A DNA stretch of 64,000 nucleotides from contig CANRNT010000003.1 of assembly GCA_947631995.1 (NCBI GenBank), forward strand, positions 1-64,000, read 5' to 3'. The DNA is from an uncultured Clostridia bacterium. GTDB taxonomy: Bacteria; Bacillota; Clostridia; Oscillospirales; Ruminococcaceae. The notes beneath the pieces were generated by a model. It did no database searches. It saw only the letters and a list, made by a program, of their open reading frames with translations, and had not been told where the DNA came from. The position numbers and the translations under genes were made by a program. This document shows positions 1-8,487 of the stretch, piece after piece. Within the stretch, counting starts at the first letter, position 1. Every line of letters starts with the position of its first letter.

Positions 1-235
1 TTACTTTGCTTTATAAGATTTTTTCACTTTGTTTGGCGTTCTCTAAGAGAACGCGGAAAGAGAGCGATATCTTCTCAAAGGAAAATCCCTCTCTTGCAAG
101 GGATTAGCGTTCCCGTTTGGGAACAGCGGTTGCTTGCAGACGCTACACCCCCTGTGACCCTTGGCAGTTGCGAAGCAACTGTAAAAAAGAGGTCAATCGA
201 AAACTTTTCCTTTCTTGACAAGACTTTAAAGTTAG
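1..235 (+). repeat. Hairpin-train intergenic repeat, copy 1
   Basis: This gene-free stretch is a diverged copy of a modular repeat also found near 3.3, 50.7 and 54.8 kb. It starts with the shared block TTACTTTGCTTTATAA. It then has a GCGTTCTC/GAGAACGC hairpin, the linker GGAAAGAGAGCG, an AATCCC/GGGATT hairpin, a GTTCCC/GGGAAC hairpin and a CAGTTGC/GCAACTG hairpin, and ends in the shared AATCGAAAACTTT. The arms differ from the other copies but remain paired. The element may continue left of the window. No coding sequence is visible; the ORF at 143-382 lies mostly in the repeat. Confidence 0.8.
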
Positions 236-344
236 TGCAAAAGTTGAAGTCATAACATCTTGCTTCTTGCCTCTATCTAAACCGCAGATATAAAAAACTA
301 CCGCAAGGTCGTAAAAACCGTTTCTAACCTCTAACTTCTTACTT

Positions 345-1118
345 CTAACCTCTGGCAGCGTACCTGCGCGCCAGCACCTCATACTCCATCTTCCCTCCGA
401 AGATGTCCAGCGCGGAACCTACCGTAAAATCTACCTTTTCGCCGCCTAATTCGCCGAGCATTTCAATGTCGCTGTACGACGATATCCCCCCTGCGTATGT
501 CACGGGCACATCGCTCGCCGCCAGTATCTTCACAAGGTCGCCGTCAATACCGCGCGACTTGCCCTCCGCGTCAACAGCGTGCACAAGCAGCTCATCGCAG
601 CTGCCCGACAGCCCCTGCACCGTGCGCTCACTCAGCGCCATGTCGCTTTTCACGCTCCAGCGGTCGGTCATAACAAAATATTCTCCGCAAAGCTTCTTGC
701 AGCTAAGGTCAAGCACAATGCGCTCTTTGCCAACTTTCTCTATAAGCCTGCCCAGAGCCTCTGTATCAAGCGCGCCGCTCCTGAACACAAACGACGTCAC
801 TATAACATGGCTCGCGCCTGCGTTCAAAAACTCCGCGGCGTTTTCATCGTCTATCCCTCCGCCGACCTGCAAGCCGCCGGGGTACTCTTTAAACGCCTCA
901 AACGCCTGCCGCTTGTCAGCCTCGTAAAACTCCGTGCCTTTAGCGTTGAGAAGAATAACGTGTCCGCCCGTCAGACCGTCACGGCGGTACATCTTCGCAA
1001 AATGCGCCGCGCCAAGGTCTGAAACAAAATTTTCTGCCGCATTTTCGCCAAGCAGTGTAGAACCCACTATCTGCTTCACCCTGCCGTTGTGTATGTCAAT
1101 GCACGGACGGAACCTCAT
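345..1118 (-). CDS. hisA: HisA-type isomerase (ProFAR isomerase), eukaryotic-type subfamily
   Basis: A 257-residue TIM-barrel protein likely to catalyse the Amadori isomerisation of ProFAR in histidine synthesis. The N-terminus RPCIDIHNGRVKQIVG and the spaced motifs LQVGGGI and VTYAGGISS resemble the yeast His6/plant HISN3 branch rather than ordinary bacterial HisA, as far as I can judge by eye. The track start is a GTG; I prefer the ATG three codons later, because AGGAG then lies 8 nt upstream and overlaps the thrS stop. The gene follows thrS by 11 nt, so the two are probably co-transcribed. No other his gene is in the window. The family call is good; the subfamily call needs a tree. Confidence 0.85.
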   Translation of the reverse strand: MRFRPCIDIHNGRVKQIVGSTLLGENAAENFVSDLGAAHFAKMYRRDGLTGGHVILLNAKGTEFYEADKRQAFEAFKEYPGGLQVGGGIDDENAAEFLNAGASHVIVTSFVFRSGALDTEALGRLIEKVGKERIVLDLSCKKLCGEYFVMTDRWSVKSDMALSERTVQGLSGSCDELLVHAVDAEGKSRGIDGDLVKILAASDVPVTYAGGISSYSDIEMLGELGGEKVDFTVGSALDIFGGKMEYEVLARRYAARG

Positions 1119-1129
1119 ATCTTTCACTC

Positions 1130-3076
1130 CTACTTTGCCTTTGTAACAATCTCCTGCTCCAGCTTTTCAATGAACGCCGCCCTGTCGAGCGCGCCAAGCT
1201 CGCCCTCTTTTCTCGAGCGCACCGAAACACAGCCGCTCTGCATTTCCTTGTCGCCGATTATCACCATGTAAGGTATCCTTTCAAGGCGTGCGCCCTTTAT
1301 CTTCGTGCCGATGTTCTCGTCACGGCTGTCAACAGTTACCCTCATGCCCTTTGCGGTCATGTCCTGCGCCAGCTTGTTTGCGTATTCAAGATGTTCATCG
1401 CCTATCGTCATAATTCTCGCCTGCTCGGGCGCAAGCCACAGCGGCAGTACACCTGCATACTTTTCAAGCATATACGCAAGCGTTCTCTCATAACAGCCCA
1501 GCGACGTCCTGTGTATGATGTACGGCAGCTTCTTCTGACCGTCCTTGTCAACATAGTACATACCGAACCTCTCGGCAAGCAGCATATCTATCTGTATAGT
1601 AACGAGAGTGTCTTCCTTGCCGTATACGTTTTTGTACTGTATGTCAAGCTTAGGGCCATAGAACGCAGCCTCGTCAATGCCTATGTCGTATTCAAGACCG
1701 ATGTCATCGAGTATCTTCTTCATAGCCGCCTGAGCGTGATCCCATTGCTCGGGCGTACCCTCGTACTTGTTGTTCGGGTTTGCAGGATCCCATTGTGAGA
1801 ACCTGAACGTGCAGTCCTCCAGCAGTCCGACGGTATCAAGACAGTATTTTGCAAGCTCCAGACAGCCGCGGAACTCTTCCTCCAGCTGATCGGGGCGCAG
1901 AATGTAGTGACCCTCCGAAATTGTAAACTGCCTTACCCTTATAAGGCCGTGCATTTCGCCGCTGTCCTCGTTTCTGAAAAGGGTAGAGGTCTCGACCAGG
2001 CGCATAGGCAATTCCTTGTAAGAACGCTGCCTGTTGAGGAATACCTGATACTGGAACGGGCAGGTCATCGGGCGCAGAGCAAAGCACTCTTTCTCCTCGT
2101 CGTGCGGGTCGCCCAGTACGAACATACCGTCAAGATAGTGATCCCAATGTCCCGAAATGCGGTAAAGATCGCGCTTTGCAAACAGCGGCGTTTTGGTAAG
2201 CATACAGCCTTTCGACTGCTCCAGATCCTCTATCCACCTCTGCATAAGCTGTATAACGCGCGCGCCCTTGGGCAGCATTATCGGCAAGCCTTGACCGATG
2301 TAATCTACCGTCGTGAAATATTCAAGCTCTCTGCCTATCTTGTTGTGATCGCGCAGTTTCGCTTCCTCCTGCTGCTTCAAAAATTCGTCCAGAAGCGAGG
2401 CTTTCGGGAACGCAGTACCGTATACGCGGCACATCTGCTTGCCGTCCTCAGCTTTGCCCCAGTATGCGCCCGTGCAAGCTGTGAGCTTGAACGCCTTTAT
2501 TGCGCCAATGCTCATAATGTGAGGGCCTGCGCACAGGTCTATAAAATCGCCCTGCTTGTAAAACGACAGCTTCTCTCCGCGGTCGTCGTGCTTTTTGATG
2601 AGCTCAACCTTGTAGTCCTCGCCGCGCTCCTGCATAAGCTTTGTCGCCTCGTCCGCGGAAAGCTCAAAGCGCTCCAGCTCGTAGTCCTCTTTAACAAGGC
2701 GCTTCATCTCTGCTTCTATCTTGGTAAGGTCGTCGGGCGTGAACGGCTTTTTAACGTCAAAATCGTAGTAAAAGCCCGTGTCGGTAGCAGGACCTCTTCC
2801 AAGCTTAGCGTCGGGATACAGGTTCTTCACCGCCTGCGCCATAAGGTGCGAAGCCGTGTGCCTGAAGGTCTCCTTGCCTGCTTTTGAGTCAAAGGTAAGC
2901 ACCTCGAAAGTGCAGTCGCCGTCAATAACGGTGCGAAGGTCTTTCACCTCGCCGTTTATCTTCACGCAGCAAGCCGCCTTGTAAAGTCCCATGCCGATGC
3001 CCTTGACGATCTCGCTTGCAGGCATAGCATTTTCGACAGTTTTCACACTGCCGTCTTTAAGTGTTAAGTTTATCAT
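1130..3076 (-). CDS. thrS: Threonyl-tRNA synthetase
   Basis: A 648-residue class II aminoacyl-tRNA synthetase that charges tRNA-Thr in the cytoplasm. An N-terminal TGS domain (about 1-60) is followed by the editing domain with HTASHLMAQA. The catalytic core includes MTCPFQYQVF, whose Cys is a zinc ligand in this family, and RNEDSGEMHGLIRVR (motif 2). A C-terminal anticodon-binding domain follows. Length is normal. AGGAGGGTAAAATT precedes the ATG. No T-box motif lies in the 525 nt directly upstream, which instead holds a hairpin-train repeat. A T-box that may sense threonine sits about 3.3 kb upstream on the same strand. Confidence 0.97.
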   Translation of the reverse strand: MINLTLKDGSVKTVENAMPASEIVKGIGMGLYKAACCVKINGEVKDLRTVIDGDCTFEVLTFDSKAGKETFRHTASHLMAQAVKNLYPDAKLGRGPATDTGFYYDFDVKKPFTPDDLTKIEAEMKRLVKEDYELERFELSADEATKLMQERGEDYKVELIKKHDDRGEKLSFYKQGDFIDLCAGPHIMSIGAIKAFKLTACTGAYWGKAEDGKQMCRVYGTAFPKASLLDEFLKQQEEAKLRDHNKIGRELEYFTTVDYIGQGLPIMLPKGARVIQLMQRWIEDLEQSKGCMLTKTPLFAKRDLYRISGHWDHYLDGMFVLGDPHDEEKECFALRPMTCPFQYQVFLNRQRSYKELPMRLVETSTLFRNEDSGEMHGLIRVRQFTISEGHYILRPDQLEEEFRGCLELAKYCLDTVGLLEDCTFRFSQWDPANPNNKYEGTPEQWDHAQAAMKKILDDIGLEYDIGIDEAAFYGPKLDIQYKNVYGKEDTLVTIQIDMLLAERFGMYYVDKDGQKKLPYIIHRTSLGCYERTLAYMLEKYAGVLPLWLAPEQARIMTIGDEHLEYANKLAQDMTAKGMRVTVDSRDENIGTKIKGARLERIPYMVIIGDKEMQSGCVSVRSRKEGELGALDRAAFIEKLEQEIVTKAK

Positions 3077-3302
3077 AATTTTACCCTCCTAGTGGTACAT
3101 AAAAATATTGACTTGTATTAAATCGCTGCTGTCGCATCGTCTTGTCGGCTTTAGCCTCCAAGCCGCCTGAAAAATCCCTCGCCGCCATAAACGGTCGGCG
3201 GCGCATACCTTGCGGTATGACGGGCTTTTTTCGTTCACCGCTCTACAGTATTTTGGTTTTCTTCTCATTTCGAGTGTGCCAATACGTTCGCGCACTCTGT
3301 AT

Positions 3303-3540
3303 GTTATGAATTTTTCACATTGTATGGCGTTCCATAATGGAACGCGGAAAGAGAGCAATGCGATGCCACTAGGAAAATCCCTCTCTTGCAGGGATTTTCC
3401 TCTTGAAAAACAATCCACCGGATTGTTTTTCAATTCACCTTTTTCGGAGCGCACTCCGTGTGTTTGTGGGGCTCTGCCCCACACCTCGTGACCCTTTTGA
3501 AAAAGGGTCAATCGAAAACTTTCGCTTTCTTGACAGGACT
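3303..3540 (+). repeat. Hairpin-train intergenic repeat, copy 2
   Basis: It fills much of the 525-nt gap upstream of thrS. Hairpins in order: GCGTTCCAT/ATGGAACGC (about 3327-3345), GGAAAATCCC/GGGATTTTCC (3372-3400), AAAAACAATCC/GGATTGTTTTT (3406-3430), GTGGGGC/GCCCCAC and GACCC/GGGTC (3490-3509). It ends with AATCGAAAACTTT and TTCTTGACAGGACTT. Loops and linkers match the other copies, while the arms change in a compensatory way. The rest of the gap (3077-3302) has a short GC-rich stretch and no gene I can support. Confidence 0.85.
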
Positions 3541-3601
3541 TAATAGTTTTGCGTACTGTGGGTCAACGTGTGCGCTCCTGCGTACTACAACTACCCTTAT
3601 T

Positions 3602-4042
3602 CTATCCCCTCAGCCACTGTACGAACGCCGTTTTGTCTACGCGGTTGTAGCCTGCCTGTTCGTAAAAATGCAGCGTGCTTTCCTTTTTCGAGCCCGTCAT
3701 CAGCATCATCTTGTAGCAGCCCTCCGCTAAGGCTATCTCTCTGGCATAGTCAAGGCACGCTGTAGCATAGCCCTTGCAGCGGTGCTTTTCATCTGTAACA
3801 ACATTCTCTATAACTGCATATGGGCGCTGCCCGTGCGTAAGATTTGGTATTATAACGCACACGCAGGAAGAAACGATTTCTCCGCCCTCCTCAGCCACTA
3901 TAACATGGTGTTCCTTGTCATTCAGTATCTTGTCCCATACAGCTAAAAGCCCCTCGCCAACATTTGAAAAGCTCTCGCCGTGAAGTTGGGTGTATAGCTC
4001 TAAAACACCTTGCAGATCGCCTTTTTTTGCCTCGCGTACCAT
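3602..4042 (-). CDS. GNAT family N-acetyltransferase
   Basis: A 146-residue single-domain GNAT protein. It has the acetyl-CoA binding motif A as VVTDEKHRCKGYATACL (R-x-x-G-x-A type) and the late LHFYEQAGYNR motif found in many members. The acceptor substrate cannot be told from sequence. Its start overlaps the stop of the lipase gene by one base, which suggests translational coupling. It is the last gene of the run before the repeat-filled gap upstream of thrS. Confidence 0.88.
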   Translation of the reverse strand: MVREAKKGDLQGVLELYTQLHGESFSNVGEGLLAVWDKILNDKEHHVIVAEEGGEIVSSCVCVIIPNLTHGQRPYAVIENVVTDEKHRCKGYATACLDYAREIALAEGCYKMMLMTGSKKESTLHFYEQAGYNRVDKTAFVQWLRG

Positions 4043-5367
4043 TACAGCCCTCTCTCTTTCAGCCCCTCAACAAGCCCAACGTAAAACTCGCGCACGTCAA
4101 ACCCCTCGATGTTCTCGCGGTTTAAGTCTATCACATCAGCGTGCGATATACCCCTCTTGCCGCCCGGCTGTAAAAACGTGAAGCTCTCGCCCCACTTCAT
4201 CGAATCTTCCGAAACAAGTCCGTCGTTGCTGCCGTCAAACCTCTTTACAAACAGATACGACATATTCAGCGGAAACTGACCGCCCAGCGCGCCCTTGTTC
4301 ACCGAGCCCACGCTCTGATAGTACACGCCCTCGCTGTCGGGGCACTTTTCGTTGAACGCAGCGCAGTTTTCTGCCGTCAGGTCTTTAACCGCCGCCATAA
4401 AATCGGGGTCGCTGTCGCCCAGCAGCTTCATAGCCGCATTGTATTTTGATGACACCGTGTCGCACAGTCCGTCGCTCGCCTTTTCTATAAGATAATCGGC
4501 AAACTTGCAGCCGCGGTGAGGCGTGTTTACCGTCGTCAGCGACGCCACTTTCTCCGCGCACCCGTGCAAAGTTATCGCACAGCGAGAATCCAGTCCGCCC
4601 TTTGAGTGCGCTATGATGTTCACTTTGCCACAGCCCGTTTTCTCAACTATCGCGTTTATCCTGTCTGCAAGTTCTTTTCCGCTGTCGTATACTGCCGCCG
4701 CCGACTGCTGCTCACCGTAGTAAACAACAGCGCCGTTTTTCTCCAGCTCTTCGGGTATCCTGCCCCAGTAGTTAAAGTATTTCAAATCGCGGAAGAACAC
4801 CCCGTGTACCATAAGTATCGGGTACTTCGTTTTGCAAATCTGCCTGCCCTCGCGCTGTTTGTCGAGCTTTATCTTCTCATTTTCAAACTTCAGCTCTTTG
4901 CCCATTATACGCAGCGTTTTTACAAGCACAATAACGTTCAGCGGCGGAATAAAACCGCATATAAGCATGACCGCCCTGTGCTTTATCCCGAGCTGTACCG
5001 AGGTAAAATAACACCTGAGCATTCCTGCCCAGAATATCACAAACAGCATTAACACCGCAAACACTATGTACCACACTATCTCGGAGACTTTCAGCTCGCC
5101 GAGGACAATTATGCACACCGCCGCGGCTATCGAAAGCGCAAGCGTTATCAGAAATATCCACAGCAGCCGCACTCCGCCTGCAAGTATTTTAAGACGTTTT
5201 GCAGGCTGCTTTTTAAATATCGGCTTTGCGCTTATGAATATCACTATTGCCGCCGCCAAAAGGGCGGTAGACACCCTGCCGCCTATGCCGTAAAACGCCG
5301 ATATACCAAGGCAGTTTACGCACGCAAAGCATATCGCCGACTGTATCAAAGCTGCAAGCCAAGCCAT
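4042..5367 (-). CDS. Membrane-anchored alpha/beta hydrolase, lipase-like
   Basis: A 441-residue protein. The first 150 residues hold about four hydrophobic segments, then a lipase-like domain begins at YPILMVHGVFFRD. The nucleophile elbow is AHSKGGLD, with Ser in G/A-x-S-x-G; VNTPHRG follows as in bacterial triacylglycerol lipases and PGAP1-like hydrolases. A plausible acid residue is in FDGSNDGLVS and a plausible His in GISHADVIDL. It probably hydrolyses an ester lipid at the membrane; the substrate is unknown. It is adjacent to a small membrane protein (16-nt gap) and a GNAT gene. Confidence 0.82.
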   Translation of the reverse strand: MAWLAALIQSAICFACVNCLGISAFYGIGGRVSTALLAAAIVIFISAKPIFKKQPAKRLKILAGGVRLLWIFLITLALSIAAAVCIIVLGELKVSEIVWYIVFAVLMLFVIFWAGMLRCYFTSVQLGIKHRAVMLICGFIPPLNVIVLVKTLRIMGKELKFENEKIKLDKQREGRQICKTKYPILMVHGVFFRDLKYFNYWGRIPEELEKNGAVVYYGEQQSAAAVYDSGKELADRINAIVEKTGCGKVNIIAHSKGGLDSRCAITLHGCAEKVASLTTVNTPHRGCKFADYLIEKASDGLCDTVSSKYNAAMKLLGDSDPDFMAAVKDLTAENCAAFNEKCPDSEGVYYQSVGSVNKGALGGQFPLNMSYLFVKRFDGSNDGLVSEDSMKWGESFTFLQPGGKRGISHADVIDLNRENIEGFDVREFYVGLVEGLKERGL

Positions 5368-5383
5368 TTTACGTTCCCCCGTT

Positions 5384-5728
5384 TCAATTGCCGAAAAGCT
5401 CTTTTATCGAGCCTATGATATTGCCGAAAAAGTATGTGTACTCGTATATGACCCACAGCCATATCACGCAGACCATAAGCAGGCTCACCGTGTACACCGT
5501 TCGCAAGGTTATCCTCGCGCGCTTGCGGAAGATAGCCCTGCCGTCCTTTACTGAGAGCTGGTCGTAAAATGTACCGAGCCATAGTATGACGATAAAGGAG
5601 GGTATGAATATAAGCATAGCGAGCTTTGAATCGGTCGAATACTGCGATACTCTGTACGCTATGTAATCCAGAAACGTGCAGATTATAACGCTGACCGTTA
5701 TACAACTTACAGACAGTATCTTTCGCAT
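5384..5728 (-). CDS. Small membrane protein of unknown function
   Basis: A 114-residue protein with about three hydrophobic segments (residues 5-27, 37-53 and 77-97) and a basic stretch FRKRARITLR between the last two. I recognise no family. A strong AAAGGAGG lies about 22 nt before the ATG, too far for ideal use, so the exact start is uncertain. It sits between a GNAT gene and the lipase on the same strand and is probably in their transcription unit. Confidence 0.6.
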   Translation of the reverse strand: MRKILSVSCITVSVIICTFLDYIAYRVSQYSTDSKLAMLIFIPSFIVILWLGTFYDQLSVKDGRAIFRKRARITLRTVYTVSLLMVCVIWLWVIYEYTYFFGNIIGSIKELFGN

Positions 5729-5782
5729 ATCGTCCGCTTGACCGGCAAGCCTTCCTCCTTTCTTATCGCTTTTCCCTGCTGC

Positions 5783-6262
5783 TTATTCTTTCACGAGATA
5801 GCACACCGTAAACGGCAAATGCGGGAAGCTGCGCTTATCTATCTCCGTGTAGCCAAGCTTTTTGTAAAAATCCTTCAATCTTTCATTGGCATCTATTATA
5901 CCCGCGCAAATGCGTCTGTAACCCATTTTTACGGCTTCCTCCGCCGCAAAGGTCATCAGCCGCGTGCCGTAACTCATATTCTGCTTTTCGGGAAGCACGC
6001 AAAGATGCTTTATCTGCACCTCGTTCTCCCTCTTGTCAAGACCTATAAAGCCTATAAGCGCGCCGTCCTCATAGCAGCCGAACATATCAACGCCGTTCTG
6101 AGACTCAAATATCAGCCTTTCAAGCGTAATGAACGCTGTGTAAGTCGGGCAGTTCAGCTCCGTCAGATGAAACTGTCCCGCTACGGGCGCAAAGCTCCTG
6201 CGAATGACTTCAAGACATTCTCCAAGCTGCGATGCTTCTACTCTGCGAATAATGTCAAACAT
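5783..6262 (-). CDS. GNAT family N-acetyltransferase controlled by a T-box
   Basis: A 159-residue GNAT protein starting MFDIIRRVEASQLG. The track extends it to 6409, but that extension runs through the T-box antiterminator and terminator. AAAGGAG lies just upstream of the ATG at 6262. Motif A reads LCVLPEKQNMSYGTRLM, and the C-terminal FYKKLGYTEID is typical of the fold. The substrate is unknown. It is the first gene after the T-box leader, so its expression should rise when a particular tRNA is uncharged, unusual for a plain acetyltransferase. Confidence 0.85.
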   Translation of the reverse strand: MFDIIRRVEASQLGECLEVIRRSFAPVAGQFHLTELNCPTYTAFITLERLIFESQNGVDMFGCYEDGALIGFIGLDKRENEVQIKHLCVLPEKQNMSYGTRLMTFAAEEAVKMGYRRICAGIIDANERLKDFYKKLGYTEIDKRSFPHLPFTVCYLVKE

Positions 6263-6334
6263 AACTATACACTCCTTTGCGTAAGCCGATATACTCTGCG
6301 AAATATCGGAAAGCCGTATCGGAGCCGTCTCCCC

Positions 6335-6592
6335 GATAAAAAACAAGACCCGAAAAAGCTCGTAAAATGAGCCTTTTCGGGACGTTTCCAAAATAAAACG
6401 CGGTTCCACCCGTATTCAGTACGCGCAAAGCGCCTGCACTCAAAAGCCTGATAACGCTGGCAAAGCGGCGCTGATTGGGCGCGCTCGCGGGGCGGTATAC
6501 GCGAAAATTTTCCGCTGCCCTGCTCGCAGCACACGCAAGGCTCTCTGAAAGCGGCGTCAGCTTGACGCGTCATCCCCGTTCACAGCTTTTAT
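6335..6592 (-). promoter_or_regulatory. T-box riboswitch, possibly threonine-specific
   Basis: The conserved T-box GGGTGGAACCGCG is at 6399-6411 (minus). Upstream is a Stem I-like region with CAGAGAG. In that stem CGGGG pairs with CCCCG and ACGCG with CGCGT, leaving an internal loop with AUG on one side and AUACCG on the other. Reading the specifier as the triplet before the last loop purine gives ACC (Thr), at 6494-6496. The UGGA bulge would pair with an NCCA end carrying U73. The T-box call is firm; the threonine call is a by-eye inference (Ile ATA and Tyr TAC are the alternative registers). Confidence 0.88.
6349..6381 (-). terminator. T-box leader terminator
   Basis: On the minus strand CCCGAAAAGGCTC and GAGCTTTTTCGGG form a long hairpin followed by TCTTGTTTTTT. 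It sits between the T-box motif and the GNAT start codon, as expected of a transcription-controlling T-box. Confidence 0.9.
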
Positions 6593-6598
6593 AAAGAT

Positions 6599-6627
6599 AT
6601 GTTAACACTATTTTCCCTCTTTGTCAA
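6599..6627 (-). promoter_or_regulatory. Promoter of the T-box operon
   Basis: TTGACA, a 17-nt spacer and TAACAT on the minus strand, just upstream of the T-box leader. Confidence 0.8.
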
Positions 6628-6667
6628 GGGCTTTTGAGCGATTTTTCAACTTTTGTACAAAAATTTC

Positions 6668-6696
6668 TTGACACGGAGAGATAATTATTATATAAT
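6668..6696 (+). promoter_or_regulatory. Consensus promoter of rny
   Basis: TTGACA, 17 nt, TATAAT: a perfect vegetative sigma-factor match 74 nt upstream of the rny start. It is divergent from the T-box promoter. Confidence 0.9.
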
Positions 6697-6769
6697 AGTA
6701 TTATGCATTGATATGCGAATTTGTATCTTTACAATTTTATACTGAATTTTTAAGGAGGAAGGCTACTAT

Positions 6770-8335
6770 ATGGATACACCAATAGTGATCTTGCTCTGCG
6801 TCGTTTGCTGTATAGTTGGCGCTGCTCTGAGTGGAATTATTTCATTCAGACTGGGTATTAAATACAGAAAAAAGTCCGCCGAGGCTGCAATAGGCTCCGC
6901 TGAGGAGGAAGCGGCAAGGATAGTAAAGGACGCAGACAAGGAAGCTGAAAGTCTTAAAAAAGCTGCTCTTGTTGAAGCAAAAGATGAGATACACAAGAGC
7001 CGCAGCGAAGCCGAAAAAGAGATCAAGGAAAGACGTATAGAGGTCTCAAGGCAGGAAAGACGTATTCAGCAAAAAGAAGAAACGCTGGACAAGAAGATCG
7101 ACAATATCGAGAAAAAGGAAGAATCCTTGAATTCCAAACACAAAGCCGCGGACGAAAAGCTCGCCGAAGCGGAGAGGATAAAGAAAAGTCAGCTCGATAT
7201 GCTCGAAAAGATCTCCGAATTTACCAAGGAGCAGGCAAAGGAACACCTCCTCAGTTCGCTCGAGTCGGAGCTGGTGCACGAAAAAGCTGTTAAAATACAA
7301 AGCTATGAGGCACAGCTCAAGGAGGAATGTGAAAGCAAGGCAAGACAGTATATCTCCCTCGCTATCTCGAGATGGTCGTCCGAACAGGTATCCGAAACAG
7401 CGGTATCTGTCGTATCTCTGCCTAACGACGAAATGAAGGGCAGGATAATAGGACGTGAGGGAAGAAACGTCAAGGCCATAGAAACGCTGACGGGCGTTGA
7501 GCTTATAATCGACGACACTCCCGAAGCTATAACGATATCCTGCTTCGATCAGGTAAGACGTGAGATAGCAAGAATAGCCCTTGAAAAGCTCATCAATGAC
7601 GGACGGATCCACCCGACACGCATTGAGGAAATGGTCGATAAGGCAAGACGCGAAGTCGAACAGAGGATCAAAAAAGAGGGAGAAAGAGCTATACTCGAAA
7701 CAAATGTCCACGGTATCAATCCGGAGCTTGTAAAGCTCCTCGGAAGGCTCCGCTACAGGACCAGCTACCGCCAGAACGTTCTCGACCACTCTATCGAGGT
7801 CGCACATCTGGCAGGCATGATGGCTTCGGAACTGGGAGTGGACGCGGCTCTCGCCAGAAGGGCGGGACTTCTTCACGACATAGGAAAAGCGCTTAGCTAT
7901 GAGATCGAAGGCTCTCATGTACAGATAGGCGTAGACGTATGCAGAAAGTATAAAGAAAGCGCCGATGTGCTTCACGCAATTGAAGCTCATCACGGCGACG
8001 TTGAAACAAGAACAGTCGTAGCGGCTCTCGTTCAGGCGGCAGACGCCATATCGGCGGCAAGACCGGGCGCGAGAAGCGAGAACTACGAGAACTACATCAA
8101 GCGTTTGCAGAAGCTTGAGGAAATATGCACATCATATGACGGCGTTGAGAAATCATTCGCTATACAGGCAGGACGTGAGGTGCGCATCATGGTCTCGCCC
8201 GAAAAGGTCAACGATGAGAAAATGGTATTGGTCGCAAGGGATATCGCCAAGCGCATAGAGAACGAAATGGAGTACCCGGGTCAGATAAAGGTACACATAA
8301 TTCGTGAGAGCCGCGCGATCGAATACGCTAAATAG
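6770..8335 (+). CDS. rny: Ribonuclease Y
   Basis: A 521-residue membrane-anchored endoribonuclease that starts bulk mRNA decay in many Gram-positive bacteria. It has an N-terminal membrane helix (about 5-27), a long charged coiled coil (about 30-195), a KH domain with [15 protein letters not shown], and an HD domain with the metal-binding LLHDIGKAL near residue 365. A conserved C-terminal region follows. Length is standard. AAGGAGGAAGG lies before the ATG, and the consensus promoter suggests strong constitutive expression. Confidence 0.98.
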   Translation: MDTPIVILLCVVCCIVGAALSGIISFRLGIKYRKKSAEAAIGSAEEEAARIVKDADKEAESLKKAALVEAKDEIHKSRSEAEKEIKERRIEVSRQERRIQQKEETLDKKIDNIEKKEESLNSKHKAADEKLAEAERIKKSQLDMLEKISEFTKEQAKEHLLSSLESELVHEKAVKIQSYEAQLKEECESKARQYISLAISRWSSEQVSETAVSVVSLPNDEMKGRIIGREGRNVKAIETLTGVELIIDDTPEAITISCFDQVRREIARIALEKLINDGRIHPTRIEEMVDKARREVEQRIKKEGERAILETNVHGINPELVKLLGRLRYRTSYRQNVLDHSIEVAHLAGMMASELGVDAALARRAGLLHDIGKALSYEIEGSHVQIGVDVCRKYKESADVLHAIEAHHGDVETRTVVAALVQAADAISAARPGARSENYENYIKRLQKLEEICTSYDGVEKSFAIQAGREVRIMVSPEKVNDEKMVLVARDIAKRIENEMEYPGQIKVHIIRESRAIEYAK

Positions 8336-8366
8336 ATTTTTATATAAAATCAAAAAGCAAATAATC

Positions 8367-8400
8367 GGGTGGTACGGGGGATCCCCCTGCCACCCATTTT
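8367..8400 (+). terminator. Probable terminator after rny
   Basis: GGGTGG pairs with CCACCC around an inner GGGGGATCCCCC palindrome, followed by a short ATTTT. The U-tract is weak, so some read-through into the next gene is possible. Confidence 0.55.
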
Positions 8401-8487
8401 AGCAACCGGGATCGGAAAAGCTGCTTCGTACTTTCGGTGAATATTTAATATCTGATGTTGAATAGAAAATAATTAAGGAGCGATATT

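Noticed and set aside
143-382. 79-residue minus-strand ORF next to hisA
   Set aside because: It lies in the hairpin-train repeat and overlaps the hisA end; repeat-derived sequence, no family.
1907-2887. 326-residue plus-strand ORF
   Set aside because: It is fully antisense to thrS, with shadow-frame composition and no recognisable motif.
3089-3511. 140-residue ORF upstream of thrS
   Set aside because: It is made of repeat copy 2 and has no motif or conserved start.
3077-3601. A T-box directly upstream of thrS
   Set aside because: I looked for the GGGTGGNACC core and a terminator on the minus strand and found neither. The CCACC there belongs to a hairpin-train stem.
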